Positions 21,047-29,758 of a stretch of 64,000 nucleotides of DNA are shown here, piece by piece. The DNA is taken from assembly GCF_019429535.1 (NCBI RefSeq), contig NZ_JAHXZM010000003.1:310001-374000 (forward strand), written 5' to 3'. Within the stretch, counting starts at the first letter, position 1, and each line of letters begins with the position of its first letter. Made by a program: the position numbers and the translations under genes. The DNA comes from Sphingomonas citricola (GTDB lineage Bacteria; Pseudomonadota; Alphaproteobacteria; Sphingomonadales; Sphingomonadaceae). The notes beneath the pieces are model-generated. The model searched no databases. It was not told the DNA's origin and saw nothing but the letters and a program-made list of their open reading frames with translations.

Positions 21047-21067
21047 ATCATAGACGGTGTCTATGAT
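21047..21067. promoter_or_regulatory. Perfect inverted repeat, ATAG-N7-CTAT LysR-type operator
   Basis: The arms ATCATAGAC (21047-21055) and GTCTATGAT (21059-21067) are exact complements around GGT. The core matches ATAG-N7-CTAT, the pattern known for OxyR and related LysR proteins. It lies in the ivd/LysR divergent spacer and covers the LysR start codon at 21063, so bound regulator would block its own gene while sitting upstream of ivd. This placement is typical of LysR autoregulation. Confidence 0.72.
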
Positions 21068-21929
21068 CGACCGTTACCATCTTCGCTATTTCCTGGCGGT
21101 GATCGACCACGGCAATTTCTCGCGCGCGGCGGACGCGTGCAACGTGTCGCAGCCGACGCTGTCGGTCGGCGTCGCGAAGCTGGAAAAGACGCTCGGCCAG
21201 CCACTGTTCCGGCGCAGCAACCGCCGCGTCGAGTTGACGCGCGCGGGCACGTTGCTCGCCGAGCAGGCGCGGCGGATCGAGGCGGGGTTCCTCGCCGCGG
21301 AGCGCGCGGTCAGCGACAGCGCGGCGGCGGAGACGATCCGGCTGGGCGTACTAGGCTCGATTGCGCCGGGCTGGATCGAGCGACTGTTGCGCGCGCACCG
21401 ACTGGCGGGCGGCGAGCGGCTCGAATTGTACGAGGGGCGCGAGCGCGACTTAAGCGATCGGCTGGCGAGCGGGCGGATCGACGTGGCGCTGACGATCGTG
21501 CGCGCCGGGGTCGGGGCGCACGTCGTGGTGGCGGAGGAAGGCTATGCGATGGCGCTACCGTCGTTTCACGCGCTCGCGGGCCGCGTGAGCGTCGCGGCGG
21601 AGGAACTGGCGAGCGAGGCGATGATCGTGCGTCGCCACTGCGAGGCGCTGGCGGACACCAGCCGCCATTTCACCGCGCGCGGGGTGCGGCCGTTCTTTTC
21701 CGCACGCACCGCGAGCGACGAACGCGCGCTGCGTTACGTGCGCGAAGGGCTGGGCGTGACGCTGGTGCCGGAGAGTTTCGCGGGCGACGGCATCGCGTGT
21801 CCGCGGCTCGACGGGTTCGACCTGACGCGCACGCTGGGCCTCGTCTATGCGCCACATCGCGACGCCGCGGCGCTGCGCGGGACGCCGCTCGTCCGTGCCG
21901 CAGAGGGGCTGGGTCAGTCGCCCGGCTGA
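21063..21929 (+). CDS. LysR family transcriptional regulator (divergent from ivd)
   Basis: A 288-residue regulator. The N-terminal winged helix-turn-helix (about 1-60: YHLRYFLAVIDHGNFSRAAD, VSQPTLSVGVAKLEKTLG, PLFRRSNRRVELT) is followed by a periplasmic-binding-type effector domain (about 85-285, AETIRLGVLGSIAPGWIERL onward). ATG 21063 matches the usual family N-terminus; GTG 21057 is possible. The start lies inside an ATAG-N7-CTAT palindrome, which suggests autorepression and control of the ivd-mccB-mccA operon. The effector is unknown; a branched-chain CoA intermediate is a guess. The 3' end overlaps the opposing LysR gene by 16 bases. Confidence 0.9.
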   Translation: MIDRYHLRYFLAVIDHGNFSRAADACNVSQPTLSVGVAKLEKTLGQPLFRRSNRRVELTRAGTLLAEQARRIEAGFLAAERAVSDSAAAETIRLGVLGSIAPGWIERLLRAHRLAGGERLELYEGRERDLSDRLASGRIDVALTIVRAGVGAHVVVAEEGYAMALPSFHALAGRVSVAAEELASEAMIVRRHCEALADTSRHFTARGVRPFFSARTASDERALRYVREGLGVTLVPESFAGDGIACPRLDGFDLTRTLGLVYAPHRDAAALRGTPLVRAAEGLGQSPG

Positions 21930-23125
21930 GTACGCCCCACGGTCGCGTGGTGGCGCAGCACCGCCATGAACTGCTCCTGGAGCGCGGTCGGATACCAGTC
22001 GCGCCGCGTGATCGCGCCGATCGTCCGCATCGTGTCGGGCACGCACGACTGGATCGTGACGAGCGAACCCGATTCGATCTCGGCGCTCACCTGATCGGGG
22101 GAGAGCAAAGTCAGGAAATCGCTGCGTACCAGCACACCGCGGATCAGCGCAACCGAACCGCACTGGATCGGCGCGTCGGGACGCGGCTTGTCGGCGTGGT
22201 CGAACATCTGCTGCCAGCGGTCGAGCAGCCCGGAGGCGCGACGCGCGACGATCCAAGGGTAGGCGGCGAGATCCTCGAACCCCGCCTCCCCCCCGTCATT
22301 ACCGCGCGCCAGCGGGTGCTCGGCGCGGCCGATGATCGTCAGGCGATCGGTGAACAGCGGCTCCTGCAACAATTCGCGCCCGGGATGATCGCGCAGCGCG
22401 CCGATCAGCATGTCGATCCGGCCCGACCGCAGCAGTTCGACGAGTTCGAGATACGACCCCTCGACCACGTCGACGCGCGCGGCGGGGTGATCGCGTAGTA
22501 GGTCGGCGAGCGTGGCGGGTAGCAGCAGCGAGCGCGACAAGGCCATCGCGCCGATCGCGAGGCGGCCGCCCTTCCCGCTCGATTCCTCCAGCGCGGTGGT
22601 GAGTTCGGCGTGCGCGAGGTTGAACCCCTGCGCCAGCGTCGCGCCCGCGCGGGTCAATCCGACGCCGCGGCCGCGGCGCTCAACCAGCGCGGTGCCGCTC
22701 AACTGCTCCAGATCGCGCACCGCGCGGTGGAGCGCGGGGACCGATACGCCCGCGCTCTCGGCCGCGCGCATGAAGCTGCCGGCTTCGGCGAGGTTGATCA
22801 GGCCACGGACGTGCGCGGTGGTGAGATAATTGTGAGGGTCGCCCTTTTGCGGGGTGTTGCTGGACCGGCGGAATGCGCGCGAGATGCGCTGCAACGCATG
22901 GTCGACGCGGCGGACGATGCGCCGTCCCGCCGCGGTCGGCGACACGCCCGACGCGGTGCGATCGAACAGCGCGACGCCGAACGCCGCCTCCAGCTTGGCC
23001 AGCGCCTGACTAAGCGCGGGTTGCGACACGCCCGATGCGCGCGCCGCGAGGCTGAGGCTGCCCGCCTGCGCGATGCCGAGCAGGAGGCGCAGGTGGCGCA
23101 GGTTGAGGTCATGCGCGGCTGTCAT
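21914..23125 (-). CDS. LysR family regulator with two N-terminal helix-turn-helix domains
   Basis: At 403 residues it is about 100 longer than an ordinary LysR protein, and the extra length is a second DNA-binding domain. HTH 1 spans about 8-67 (LRHLRLLLGIAQAGSLSLAA, VSQPALSQALAKLE) and HTH 2 about 101-162 (AHVRGLINLAEAGSFMRAAE, VSVPALHRAVRDLE). They are joined by a basic, polar linker (about 85-100, FRRSSNTPQKGDPH). The effector domain spans about 187-395 (GRLAIGAMALSRSLLLPATL). It is divergent from the PEP carboxykinase gene across a spacer with an ATAG-N7-CTAT site, so that gene is its likely target. Confidence 0.88.
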   Translation of the reverse strand: MTAAHDLNLRHLRLLLGIAQAGSLSLAARASGVSQPALSQALAKLEAAFGVALFDRTASGVSPTAAGRRIVRRVDHALQRISRAFRRSSNTPQKGDPHNYLTTAHVRGLINLAEAGSFMRAAESAGVSVPALHRAVRDLEQLSGTALVERRGRGVGLTRAGATLAQGFNLAHAELTTALEESSGKGGRLAIGAMALSRSLLLPATLADLLRDHPAARVDVVEGSYLELVELLRSGRIDMLIGALRDHPGRELLQEPLFTDRLTIIGRAEHPLARGNDGGEAGFEDLAAYPWIVARRASGLLDRWQQMFDHADKPRPDAPIQCGSVALIRGVLVRSDFLTLLSPDQVSAEIESGSLVTIQSCVPDTMRTIGAITRRDWYPTALQEQFMAVLRHHATVGRTQPGD

Positions 23126-23147
23126 CGTTGTCCTTTAACCCAGGCTT

Positions 23148-23162
23148 ATAGCATTCCGCTAT
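23148..23162. promoter_or_regulatory. ATAG-N7-CTAT inverted repeat upstream of pckG
   Basis: The arms ATAGC (23148-23152) and GCTAT (23158-23162) are complements around five bases, again giving ATAG-N7-CTAT. The site lies in the LysR/pckG divergent spacer, directly upstream of a candidate -35 (TTGAAC, 23169-23174) with -10 TTAACG (23192-23197). Its centre is about 50 bases before the expected transcription start, a usual activation position for LysR proteins. Confidence 0.55.
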
Positions 23163-23168
23163 TCAGAT

Positions 23169-23197
23169 TTGAACAAGGGCCCGCCCCACCTTTAACG
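23169..23197 (+). promoter_or_regulatory. Candidate sigma-70 promoter of pckG
   Basis: TTGAAC at 23169-23174 and TTAACG at 23192-23197 are separated by 17 bases, 43 bases before the pckG ATG. The -10 is a weak match, which fits a promoter that needs an activator at the adjacent ATAG-N7-CTAT site. Confidence 0.4.
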
Positions 23198-23240
23198 TTG
23201 CACAATATTGCCCGTGAATGGGCGGAGAGGGACACGATCC

Positions 23241-25082
23241 ATGCTGATGCAACCCGGCGTCGCGACGACGAGCGCCAACGGCACGCCACCGACCAGCCAC
23301 CGCGCGCTGATCGAATGGGTCGAGCAGGTCGCGGCGCACACGCAGCCTGACGCGATCCACTGGTGCGACGGATCGCAGGCCGAGTGGGACGCGCTGTCCG
23401 AGCAATTGGTGCAGGCGGGCACGCTGGTGCGGCTGAACCCCGAACTGCGCCCCGACAGTTTCTACGCGCGTTCCGACCCGCGCGACGTGGCGCGCGTCGA
23501 GAGCCGCACGTTCATCTGTTCGGATGCGGAGGCCGATGCCGGCCCCACCAACAACTGGGTCGAGCCGGCCGAGATGCGCGACAAGCTTGACGGGCTGTTC
23601 GCGGGGTCGATGCGCGGGCGGACGATGTACGTCGTGCCCTATTGCATGGGCCCGATCGGGTCGGACAAGAGCGCGATCGGCGTCGAGCTAACCGACAGCG
23701 CCTACGTCGTTCTTTCCATGCGCATTATGACCCGGATGGGCACGCCCGCGCTCGACATGCTGGGCGAGGACGGTTTCTTCGTCCGCTGCGTTCACACGGT
23801 CGGGATGCCGCTGGCCGAAGGGCAAGCCGACGTGGCATGGCCGTGCAACGAGGAGAAGTGGATCGTCCATTTCCCCGAAACGCGCGAGATCTGGTCGTAC
23901 GGGTCGGGCTATGGCGGGAACGCATTGCTCGGCAAGAAATGCTTCGCGCTCAGGATCGCGAGCGTGATGGCGCGCGACGAGGGATGGCTCGCCGAGCACA
24001 TGCTGATCCTGAAGCTGACCAACCCGGCGGGCCGCGCGCATTACGTCGCCGCCGCCTTCCCGAGCGCGTGCGGCAAGACCAACCTCGCGATGCTCGAGCC
24101 GACGGTGCCGGGCTGGAAGGCCGAGACGGTCGGCGACGACATCGCCTGGATGCGGTTCGGAAAGGACGGGCGGCTCTACGCGATCAACCCGGAAGCGGGC
24201 TTCTTCGGCGTCGCGCCGGGCACGGGGCCTGCCACGAATAAGAACGCGATCGACACGCTGTCGGGAACGTGCATCTTCACCAACACCGCGCTGACCGCCG
24301 ATGGCGACGTGTGGTGGGAGGGTCTGTCGAAGACGCCGCCCGAGGGGCTGACCGACTGGACCGGCGAGCCGTACGATCCCGCCAGCGGCAAGCCCGCCGC
24401 GCATCCCAACGCGCGCTTCACCGCACCCGCGGCGCAATGCCCGTCGATCGCCGACGAATGGCAGTCGCCCGACGGCGTGCCGATCAGCGCGTTCCTCTTC
24501 GGTGGCCGCCGCGCGAGCGCGGTGCCGCTGGCAGTCGAGGCGTTCGACTGGGAACACGGCGTCTACATGGCGGCGAACATCGCGTCGGAGGGTACCGCGG
24601 CGGCCGAGGGCAAAGTTGGCGCGCTGCGCCGCGATCCCTTCGCGATGCTGCCGTTCTGCGGCTACAACATGGGTGACTATTTCAACCATTGGGTGAAGAT
24701 CGGCGCGAAGGCGCAGTCGGACGCTGCGGTCCTGCCACGCATCTTCATGGTCAACTGGTTCCGCAAGGACGAGAACGGCAAGTTCGTCTGGCCGGGCTTC
24801 GGCGAGAATTCGCGCGTGCTGAAGTGGATCGTCGACCGGATCGAGGGTGAGGCCGACGCGGTCGAGACGCCGATCGGCTATCTGCCGACCCCCGACGCGC
24901 TCGATGTCGCAGGCTTGGGTCTGTCGCTCAACGCGGTCGAGACGCTGCTGTTGGTCGATACCGCCACGTGGAACGAGGAAGCCGCGCGCAATCGCACGTT
25001 CCTTGAAGAGTTCGACGCGCCGATCCCGCCCGCGTTGATGCGGCAGCAGCAGGCGCTCGAGGAGCGGCTCGCGACCGCCTGA
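23241..25082 (+). CDS. pckG: Phosphoenolpyruvate carboxykinase (GTP)
   Basis: Converts oxaloacetate plus GTP to PEP, CO2 and GDP, the entry step of gluconeogenesis. The 613-residue length and motifs are those of the GTP-type enzyme, not the ~540-residue ATP-type: [15 protein letters not shown], the P-loop FPSACGKTN with the reactive Cys, PWPCN-like [31 protein letters not shown] and [17 protein letters not shown] 23241 is preceded by GGAGAGGG at good spacing. It is divergent from the double-HTH LysR gene, a probable regulator. Confidence 0.96.
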   Translation: MLMQPGVATTSANGTPPTSHRALIEWVEQVAAHTQPDAIHWCDGSQAEWDALSEQLVQAGTLVRLNPELRPDSFYARSDPRDVARVESRTFICSDAEADAGPTNNWVEPAEMRDKLDGLFAGSMRGRTMYVVPYCMGPIGSDKSAIGVELTDSAYVVLSMRIMTRMGTPALDMLGEDGFFVRCVHTVGMPLAEGQADVAWPCNEEKWIVHFPETREIWSYGSGYGGNALLGKKCFALRIASVMARDEGWLAEHMLILKLTNPAGRAHYVAAAFPSACGKTNLAMLEPTVPGWKAETVGDDIAWMRFGKDGRLYAINPEAGFFGVAPGTGPATNKNAIDTLSGTCIFTNTALTADGDVWWEGLSKTPPEGLTDWTGEPYDPASGKPAAHPNARFTAPAAQCPSIADEWQSPDGVPISAFLFGGRRASAVPLAVEAFDWEHGVYMAANIASEGTAAAEGKVGALRRDPFAMLPFCGYNMGDYFNHWVKIGAKAQSDAAVLPRIFMVNWFRKDENGKFVWPGFGENSRVLKWIVDRIEGEADAVETPIGYLPTPDALDVAGLGLSLNAVETLLLVDTATWNEEAARNRTFLEEFDAPIPPALMRQQQALEERLATA

Positions 25083-25263
25083 TCTCATCCGGCTTTCGGC
25101 GGCCTCGCGGTCGCCGTCGTCGCGGCGCTCGTGCGGAACTCCCCCGCGCGGGCGCCGCCTACGTTCCCGTCAAGGTTATGCGGCGTGTCCGGGTAGCGGT
25201 CGTACCGACAGCGATCGATCGCGTCGTCTGATCACCTTCGCAGGCGACCGAGCGACGTGCGCG
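25083..25263. other. Spacer between convergent pckG and peptidase genes
   Basis: A 181-base GC-rich stretch with no credible ORF, no tRNA-like fold and no hairpin followed by a T-run on either strand. Nothing else is visible in it. Confidence 0.5.
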
Positions 25264-26514
25264 TCACACCGGCCGGTCGATCGACACGGGCGGCTCGCTG
25301 AACCATTTCGGCCCCGCCTCGGTCACGTGGAAGCAATCCTCCAGCCGGACGCCGAACTTGCCGGGCAGGTAGAGGCCGGGCTCGTCGGAGAAGCACATGC
25401 CGGGGCTGAGCGCCGTCGCCTCGCCGCGGACGAGATTGACCGGTTCATGGCCCTCCATGCCGATGCCGTGGCCGGTGCGGTGCGATAGTCCCGGAAGGCG
25501 ATAGCCCGGCCCGTAGCCGAGCGATTCATAATAGCGCCGCACCGCATCGTCGACGCTGCCCGCGGGTGCGCCGAGTTTCGCCGCCGCGAACGCGACCTGC
25601 TGCCCGCGCGCGACCTGATCCCAGACGCGGCGCACCTCGGCGCTCGCTGCGCCGACGACGAAGGTACGCGACACGTCGGACTGATAGCCCTGCACCGTAC
25701 AGCCGCAATCCATCAGCACGACGTCGCCGCGCACGATCCGCCGCGGCGCGGTGCCGCCGTGGGGCAGCGCCGCGTCGGGGCCGACGAGTGCCATCGAGAA
25801 TTCGGGCGCCCCGCCCAGCTTGCGCGTCGCCGCGTCCATCAGCGCACCGACGTCGCGCCCCGTCATCCCGACCTCGACGCGCGGGTGAAGCCAGCGATAG
25901 GCATCGATCGTCACGTCGGTCGCCGCCTGCATCAGCGCGATCTCGGCGGGTGACTTGACGATGCGGCAGGCGCGGACGAGGCCATCGGCGCTAACGAGTT
26001 TCACGCCCGGCAGTGCCCTGCGCAGGCGGTCGGTCGCGAAGAAGCGGACGTTCGCCTCGACAGCGACGGGCCGCGCGGTCAGGCGACGTTCGCGCAGAAA
26101 GCCCGCCACGACCGCGAGCGGATCCTCATCCTCGTTCCACGTCCTGACCTCGGCGGGAACCGACAGACTGAGGCGGACCGAGGGCTCCTCGAAGAACGGC
26201 GTGACGATGCACGGCTCGCCCTCGACGGGCAGGATCGCGCAGGTCAGCCGCTCCGACAGATGCCAGCGCACCCCGGTGAAATAGATCATCGACGCGCCGG
26301 GCTCGATCAGCACCGCGCCAACGCCGTTCGCCTTCATCAGCGCCTGCACCCGCGACAGGCGGCGTGCGCGCTCGGCCGCGTCGATCGGGCGCGTGGTGCC
26401 GGTCAGGTCGCGGAGCGCCGCCAGATCGGGCTCGGCCGCGCGCAGCACGCCCGATGCGAGCGGCAGGACCGCGGCGGCGGCGAGGACGTTGCGGCGCGTG
26501 AAGGAGGTCGGCAT
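25264..26514 (-). CDS. Tat-exported M24 family metallopeptidase (Xaa-Pro type)
   Basis: A 416-residue aminopeptidase-P/prolidase-like enzyme. The N-terminus MPTSFTRRNVLAAAA is a twin-arginine signal (TRRNVL then a hydrophobic core), so it should be exported folded with its metals. A creatinase-like N-domain (about 45-180) precedes the pita-bread domain. The metal ligands are all visible: Asp in DCGCTVQGYQSD and SDVSRTF, His in HRTGHGIGMEGHE, Glu in FSDEPGLYLPG and in VRLEDCFHV. It probably cleaves proline-containing peptides in the periplasm. It is divergent from the symporter gene 76 bases away. Confidence 0.9.
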   Translation of the reverse strand: MPTSFTRRNVLAAAAVLPLASGVLRAAEPDLAALRDLTGTTRPIDAAERARRLSRVQALMKANGVGAVLIEPGASMIYFTGVRWHLSERLTCAILPVEGEPCIVTPFFEEPSVRLSLSVPAEVRTWNEDEDPLAVVAGFLRERRLTARPVAVEANVRFFATDRLRRALPGVKLVSADGLVRACRIVKSPAEIALMQAATDVTIDAYRWLHPRVEVGMTGRDVGALMDAATRKLGGAPEFSMALVGPDAALPHGGTAPRRIVRGDVVLMDCGCTVQGYQSDVSRTFVVGAASAEVRRVWDQVARGQQVAFAAAKLGAPAGSVDDAVRRYYESLGYGPGYRLPGLSHRTGHGIGMEGHEPVNLVRGEATALSPGMCFSDEPGLYLPGKFGVRLEDCFHVTEAGPKWFSEPPVSIDRPV

Positions 26515-26590
26515 AGGCGGCGGACGATAGGGTGCTTGACGCAAGCGCCGCAATCCCCTTCCCTTTTGGCGCACGTGCGGGAGCGATGAT

Positions 26591-27913
26591 TTGGCCAAGC
26601 GGCTGACCTTGTACATCATGATCGGGCTGGTCGCGGGGCTGGTCGTCGGCCTTGGGCTGAACACATGGCTCGACGACGGAACGCCCGCCGCCGCCGCGCG
26701 GCTGACCGAGATCGCGGGCTATTTCTCGATCCTCACCTCGTTGTTCCTGCGCCTGATCAAGATGATCATCGCGCCGCTCGTCTTCGCGACCCTCGTGTCG
26801 GGGATCGCGCAGATGGGCGACACCAAGGCACTGGGGCGGATCGGCGGGCGCGCGCTCGGCTGGTTCATCTGCGCGAGCCTCGTCTCGCTCGGGCTCGGGC
26901 TGATCCTGGTGAACGTGTTCCAGCCGGGGGTCGGCATCAACCTGCCGCTGCCCGCCGCGACCGCCGCGTCGGGGGTCGAGACGACGGGGTTCAACCTGAA
27001 GGATTTCGTCACGCACATCGTCCCCGCCTCGATGGTGGACGCGATGGCGAAGAACGAGATCCTGCAGATCGTCGTCATGTCGCTGTTCGTCGGCGTCGGC
27101 ATCACCGCGGTTGGCGAGAAGGCAGCGCCGCTGGTCCGCGGGATCGACGCGCTGGTGCACGTGATGCTCCAGGTGACCGATTACGTGATGCGCGTCGCGC
27201 CGATCGCTGTGTTCGCCGCGGTCGCGGGCACGCTGACCGAGCGCGGTGCCGGCGTGATCGGACAGCTCGCCTATTTCATGGGCAGCTTCTACCTGACGCT
27301 CCTGACGCTGTGGGCGGTGCTGCTGGGTGTCGGCACGTTATTCATCGGGCGGCGGATCGTCGACCTGATCCGCCACGTGCGCGAGCCGTTGCTGGTCGCT
27401 TTCTCGACCGCGTCGTCGGAGGCCGCCTATCCGCGGATGCTGGAGGCGCTCGACCGGTTCGGGGTGCCGCCGCGGATCGCCAGCTTCGTGCTGCCGCTGG
27501 GCTACTCGTTCAACCTCGACGGGTCGATGATCTACATGGGGTTCGCGTCGCTGTTCGTCGCGCAGGCGTACGGGATCGACCTCTCGATCGGGCAGCAGAT
27601 CACGATGCTGCTCGTGCTGATGGTGACGAGCAAGGGGATCGCGGGCGTGCCGCGTGCGAGCCTGGTGGTGATCGCGGCGACGATGCCGATGTTCAACATT
27701 CCCGAGGCCGGGCTGCTGCTGATCCTGGCGGTGGATCATTTCCTCGACATGGGGCGCACCGCGACCAACGTGATCGGCAATGCGGTGGCGAGCGCGGTGG
27801 TGGCGAAATGGGAGGGCGGCTTCGACGCGCCCGAACCGGTCGCGATCGAGGCGCCGCGCGCGCCGAGCGGGCACGGTCCGGCCGATCCGGTTACTTCGTT
27901 TCGCGACGTTTAA
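26591..27913 (+). CDS. Dicarboxylate/amino acid:cation symporter
   Basis: DAACS-family inner-membrane transporter (DctA/GltP-like) using an H+ or Na+ gradient to import C4-dicarboxylates, glutamate or aspartate. The 440-residue protein has eight hydrophobic helices and the family marks AFSTASSEAAYP (first re-entrant hairpin), LGYSFNLDGSMIYMG (helix 7) and VTSKGIAGVPRASLVV (second hairpin), with a late LAVDHFLDMGRTATNVIGN. The frame has no early ATG; TTG 26591 is the best start, giving the usual MAKRLTLYIMIG N-terminus. It faces an exported peptidase, suggesting joint peptide/amino-acid use. The substrate is not certain. Confidence 0.93.
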   Translation: MAKRLTLYIMIGLVAGLVVGLGLNTWLDDGTPAAAARLTEIAGYFSILTSLFLRLIKMIIAPLVFATLVSGIAQMGDTKALGRIGGRALGWFICASLVSLGLGLILVNVFQPGVGINLPLPAATAASGVETTGFNLKDFVTHIVPASMVDAMAKNEILQIVVMSLFVGVGITAVGEKAAPLVRGIDALVHVMLQVTDYVMRVAPIAVFAAVAGTLTERGAGVIGQLAYFMGSFYLTLLTLWAVLLGVGTLFIGRRIVDLIRHVREPLLVAFSTASSEAAYPRMLEALDRFGVPPRIASFVLPLGYSFNLDGSMIYMGFASLFVAQAYGIDLSIGQQITMLLVLMVTSKGIAGVPRASLVVIAATMPMFNIPEAGLLLILAVDHFLDMGRTATNVIGNAVASAVVAKWEGGFDAPEPVAIEAPRAPSGHGPADPVTSFRDV

Positions 27914-29418
27914 TTGCGCGGCGGCTGTCGGCGGTAGCTGAGCGCTTCGGCAACGTGGATGCGGCCGATCGTCTCCGCACCCGCGAGATCGGCGACCGTG
28001 CGCGCGACGCGTAACACACGCGTGTAGCTGCGCGCGCTGAGGCGTAGCTGGGCTGCGGCCTGCGCGAGCAGTTGCCGGCCGGTCTCGTCGGGGGTGGCGA
28101 AGCGGTCGAGCGTGTCGCCGTCGAGTTCTGCATTGGTACGCGCGCCGCTTCCCGTCAGCCGATCGGTCTGGACGGCCCTTGCCGTGGCGACGCGCGCGGC
28201 GACCTCGGCCGAGCCCTCACGCGGGGGCGGCAGCGTCAGGTCGGCGGCGGTGACCGCCTGCACCTCGACGTGCAGGTCGATGCGGTCGAGCAAAGGCCCC
28301 GACACCTTGGCCTGATAGTCGGCCGCGCATTTCGGCGCGCGCGCGCAGGCAAGACTCGCGTCGCCGAGGTGCCCGCAGCGGCACGGGTTCATCGCGGCGA
28401 TCAACTGTACCCGCGCTGGATAGGTCACGTGGGCATTGGCGCGCGCGACGCTGACGGTGCCGGTCTCCAGCGGTTGGCGAAGCGAGTCGAGCACCGCGCG
28501 CTGGAATTCGGGCAATTCATCGAGGAACAGCACCCCCAGGTGCGCGAGGCTGACCTCGCCCGGCTTGACGCGCAGCCCCCCGCCTGTCAGCGCCGCCATC
28601 GACGCGGAATGGTGCGGGCTGCGGAACGGGCGCACGCGGGTGAGTTGACCGTTCGTCAGCGTACCGGCGACCGATTGCACCATGCTGACCTCCAGCGCCT
28701 CGGCGGCGTCGAGCTTCGGCAGGATGCCCGGCAGGCAGGCGGCCATCAGCGACTTGCCCGCGCCGGGTGGTCCGACCATCAGCAGATTGTGCGATCCCGC
28801 CGCCGCGATCTCAAGTGCGCGCTTCGCGGTTTCCTGCCCCTTCACCTGACGCAGGTCGGGGCCGCCGCGCGCGTCGATCACCGCGCCGGGGCGGGGCATC
28901 GCGAGGAGTTGCTCGCCTTTCAAATGGTTGAGCAGACCGAGCAGATCGGGCGCCGCCACGACCTCGACACCGGCGCTCCAAGCGGCCTCGGGCCCTTGCG
29001 CGGCCGGACAGATTAGCCCCTTGCCCACTTCGGCCGCGTGGATCGCGGCGAGCAGCACGCCGGGCGACGGCGCCAGGCGACCGTCGAGCCCCAGTTCGCC
29101 GACGATGACGTAGTCGGCCAGCGCCTCGGCGTCGACCACACCCATCGCGGCGAGCAGCCCGAGCGCGATCGGAAGATCGAAGTGCGAACCTTCCTTGGGT
29201 AGATCGGCGGGGGACAGATTGACCGCGATCCGCTTGGGCGGCAGCGACAGCCCCATGCTGGCGATCGCGCCGCGCACGCGCTCGCGGCTCTCGCCCACCG
29301 CCTTGTCGGCGAGCCCGACGAGGTTGAACGCGGGGAGCCCGGCGATCAATTGCACCTGCACCTCGACCGCGCGCGCCTCCAGCCCCAGATACGCCACGGT
29401 GGATACGATCGCGACCAT
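27910..29418 (-). CDS. comM: YifB family Mg-chelatase-like AAA ATPase (ComM)
   Basis: Hexameric helicase that promotes branch migration during natural transformation in Vibrio and Acinetobacter; broadly conserved elsewhere. The 502-residue protein has an N-terminal Lon-protease-like domain (ARAVEVQVQLIAGLPAFNLVGLAD), the AAA core with Walker A (VGPPGAGKSLMA) and Walker B (LGVLFLDELPEF). A Zn-like CRCGHLGD-x-CARAP motif and a C-terminal lid (YTRVLRVARTVADLAG) follow. It is convergent with the symporter gene, with a four-base overlap. No other competence genes are in the window. Confidence 0.93.
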   Translation of the reverse strand: MVAIVSTVAYLGLEARAVEVQVQLIAGLPAFNLVGLADKAVGESRERVRGAIASMGLSLPPKRIAVNLSPADLPKEGSHFDLPIALGLLAAMGVVDAEALADYVIVGELGLDGRLAPSPGVLLAAIHAAEVGKGLICPAAQGPEAAWSAGVEVVAAPDLLGLLNHLKGEQLLAMPRPGAVIDARGGPDLRQVKGQETAKRALEIAAAGSHNLLMVGPPGAGKSLMAACLPGILPKLDAAEALEVSMVQSVAGTLTNGQLTRVRPFRSPHHSASMAALTGGGLRVKPGEVSLAHLGVLFLDELPEFQRAVLDSLRQPLETGTVSVARANAHVTYPARVQLIAAMNPCRCGHLGDASLACARAPKCAADYQAKVSGPLLDRIDLHVEVQAVTAADLTLPPPREGSAEVAARVATARAVQTDRLTGSGARTNAELDGDTLDRFATPDETGRQLLAQAAAQLRLSARSYTRVLRVARTVADLAGAETIGRIHVAEALSYRRQPPRN

Positions 29419-29499
29419 GTTGCTCCCCCCGGTATCGGGTCATAGCGCAGCGGCGCCGCGTGCGAAGCCGCGAAGACTTACTGATCGCGCGGCCCCGCG

Positions 29500-29528
29500 T
29501 TGACTTGCGCACCGCATTTCCGTAAGCG
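29500..29528 (+). promoter_or_regulatory. Candidate promoter of the rpmH-rnpA operon
   Basis: TTGACT at 29500-29505 and TAAGCG at 29523-29528 are 17 bases apart, about 60 bases before rpmH. The -35 is strong and the -10 weak. No other sigma-70-like pair was seen in this spacer. Confidence 0.45.
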
Positions 29529-29588
29529 GCGCAGCGTTGGGGCTGCCCGTGTGGTGGCCCCTTGATATTTGTATTCGGGACATGAACG

Positions 29589-29723
29589 ATGAAGCGGACC
29601 TTTCAGCCGAGCAACCTGGTGCGTGCACGCCGTCACGGCTTCCGCGCGCGGATGGCGACGGTCGGCGGCCGTGCGGTGATCCGGGCGCGTCGCGCGCGCG
29701 GCCGCAAGAAGCTGTCGGCGTAA
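29589..29723 (+). CDS. rpmH: 50S ribosomal protein L34
   Basis: A 44-residue basic ribosomal protein, easily missed because of its size. [20 protein letters not shown] and the closing Arg-rich segment ending GRKKLSA are the L34 signature over the full length. It is first in the conserved rpmH-rnpA-yidD-yidC order, 35 bases before rnpA. Confidence 0.98.
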   Translation: MKRTFQPSNLVRARRHGFRARMATVGGRAVIRARRARGRKKLSA

Positions 29724-29758
29724 GCGAGAAAAGCACCCCGCGCGTGACGCCGGGGCGC

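Noticed and set aside
26586-26590. ATG at 26586 as the start of the symporter gene
   Set aside because: It is out of frame with the transporter. The TTG at 26591 gives the normal N-terminus in the right frame.
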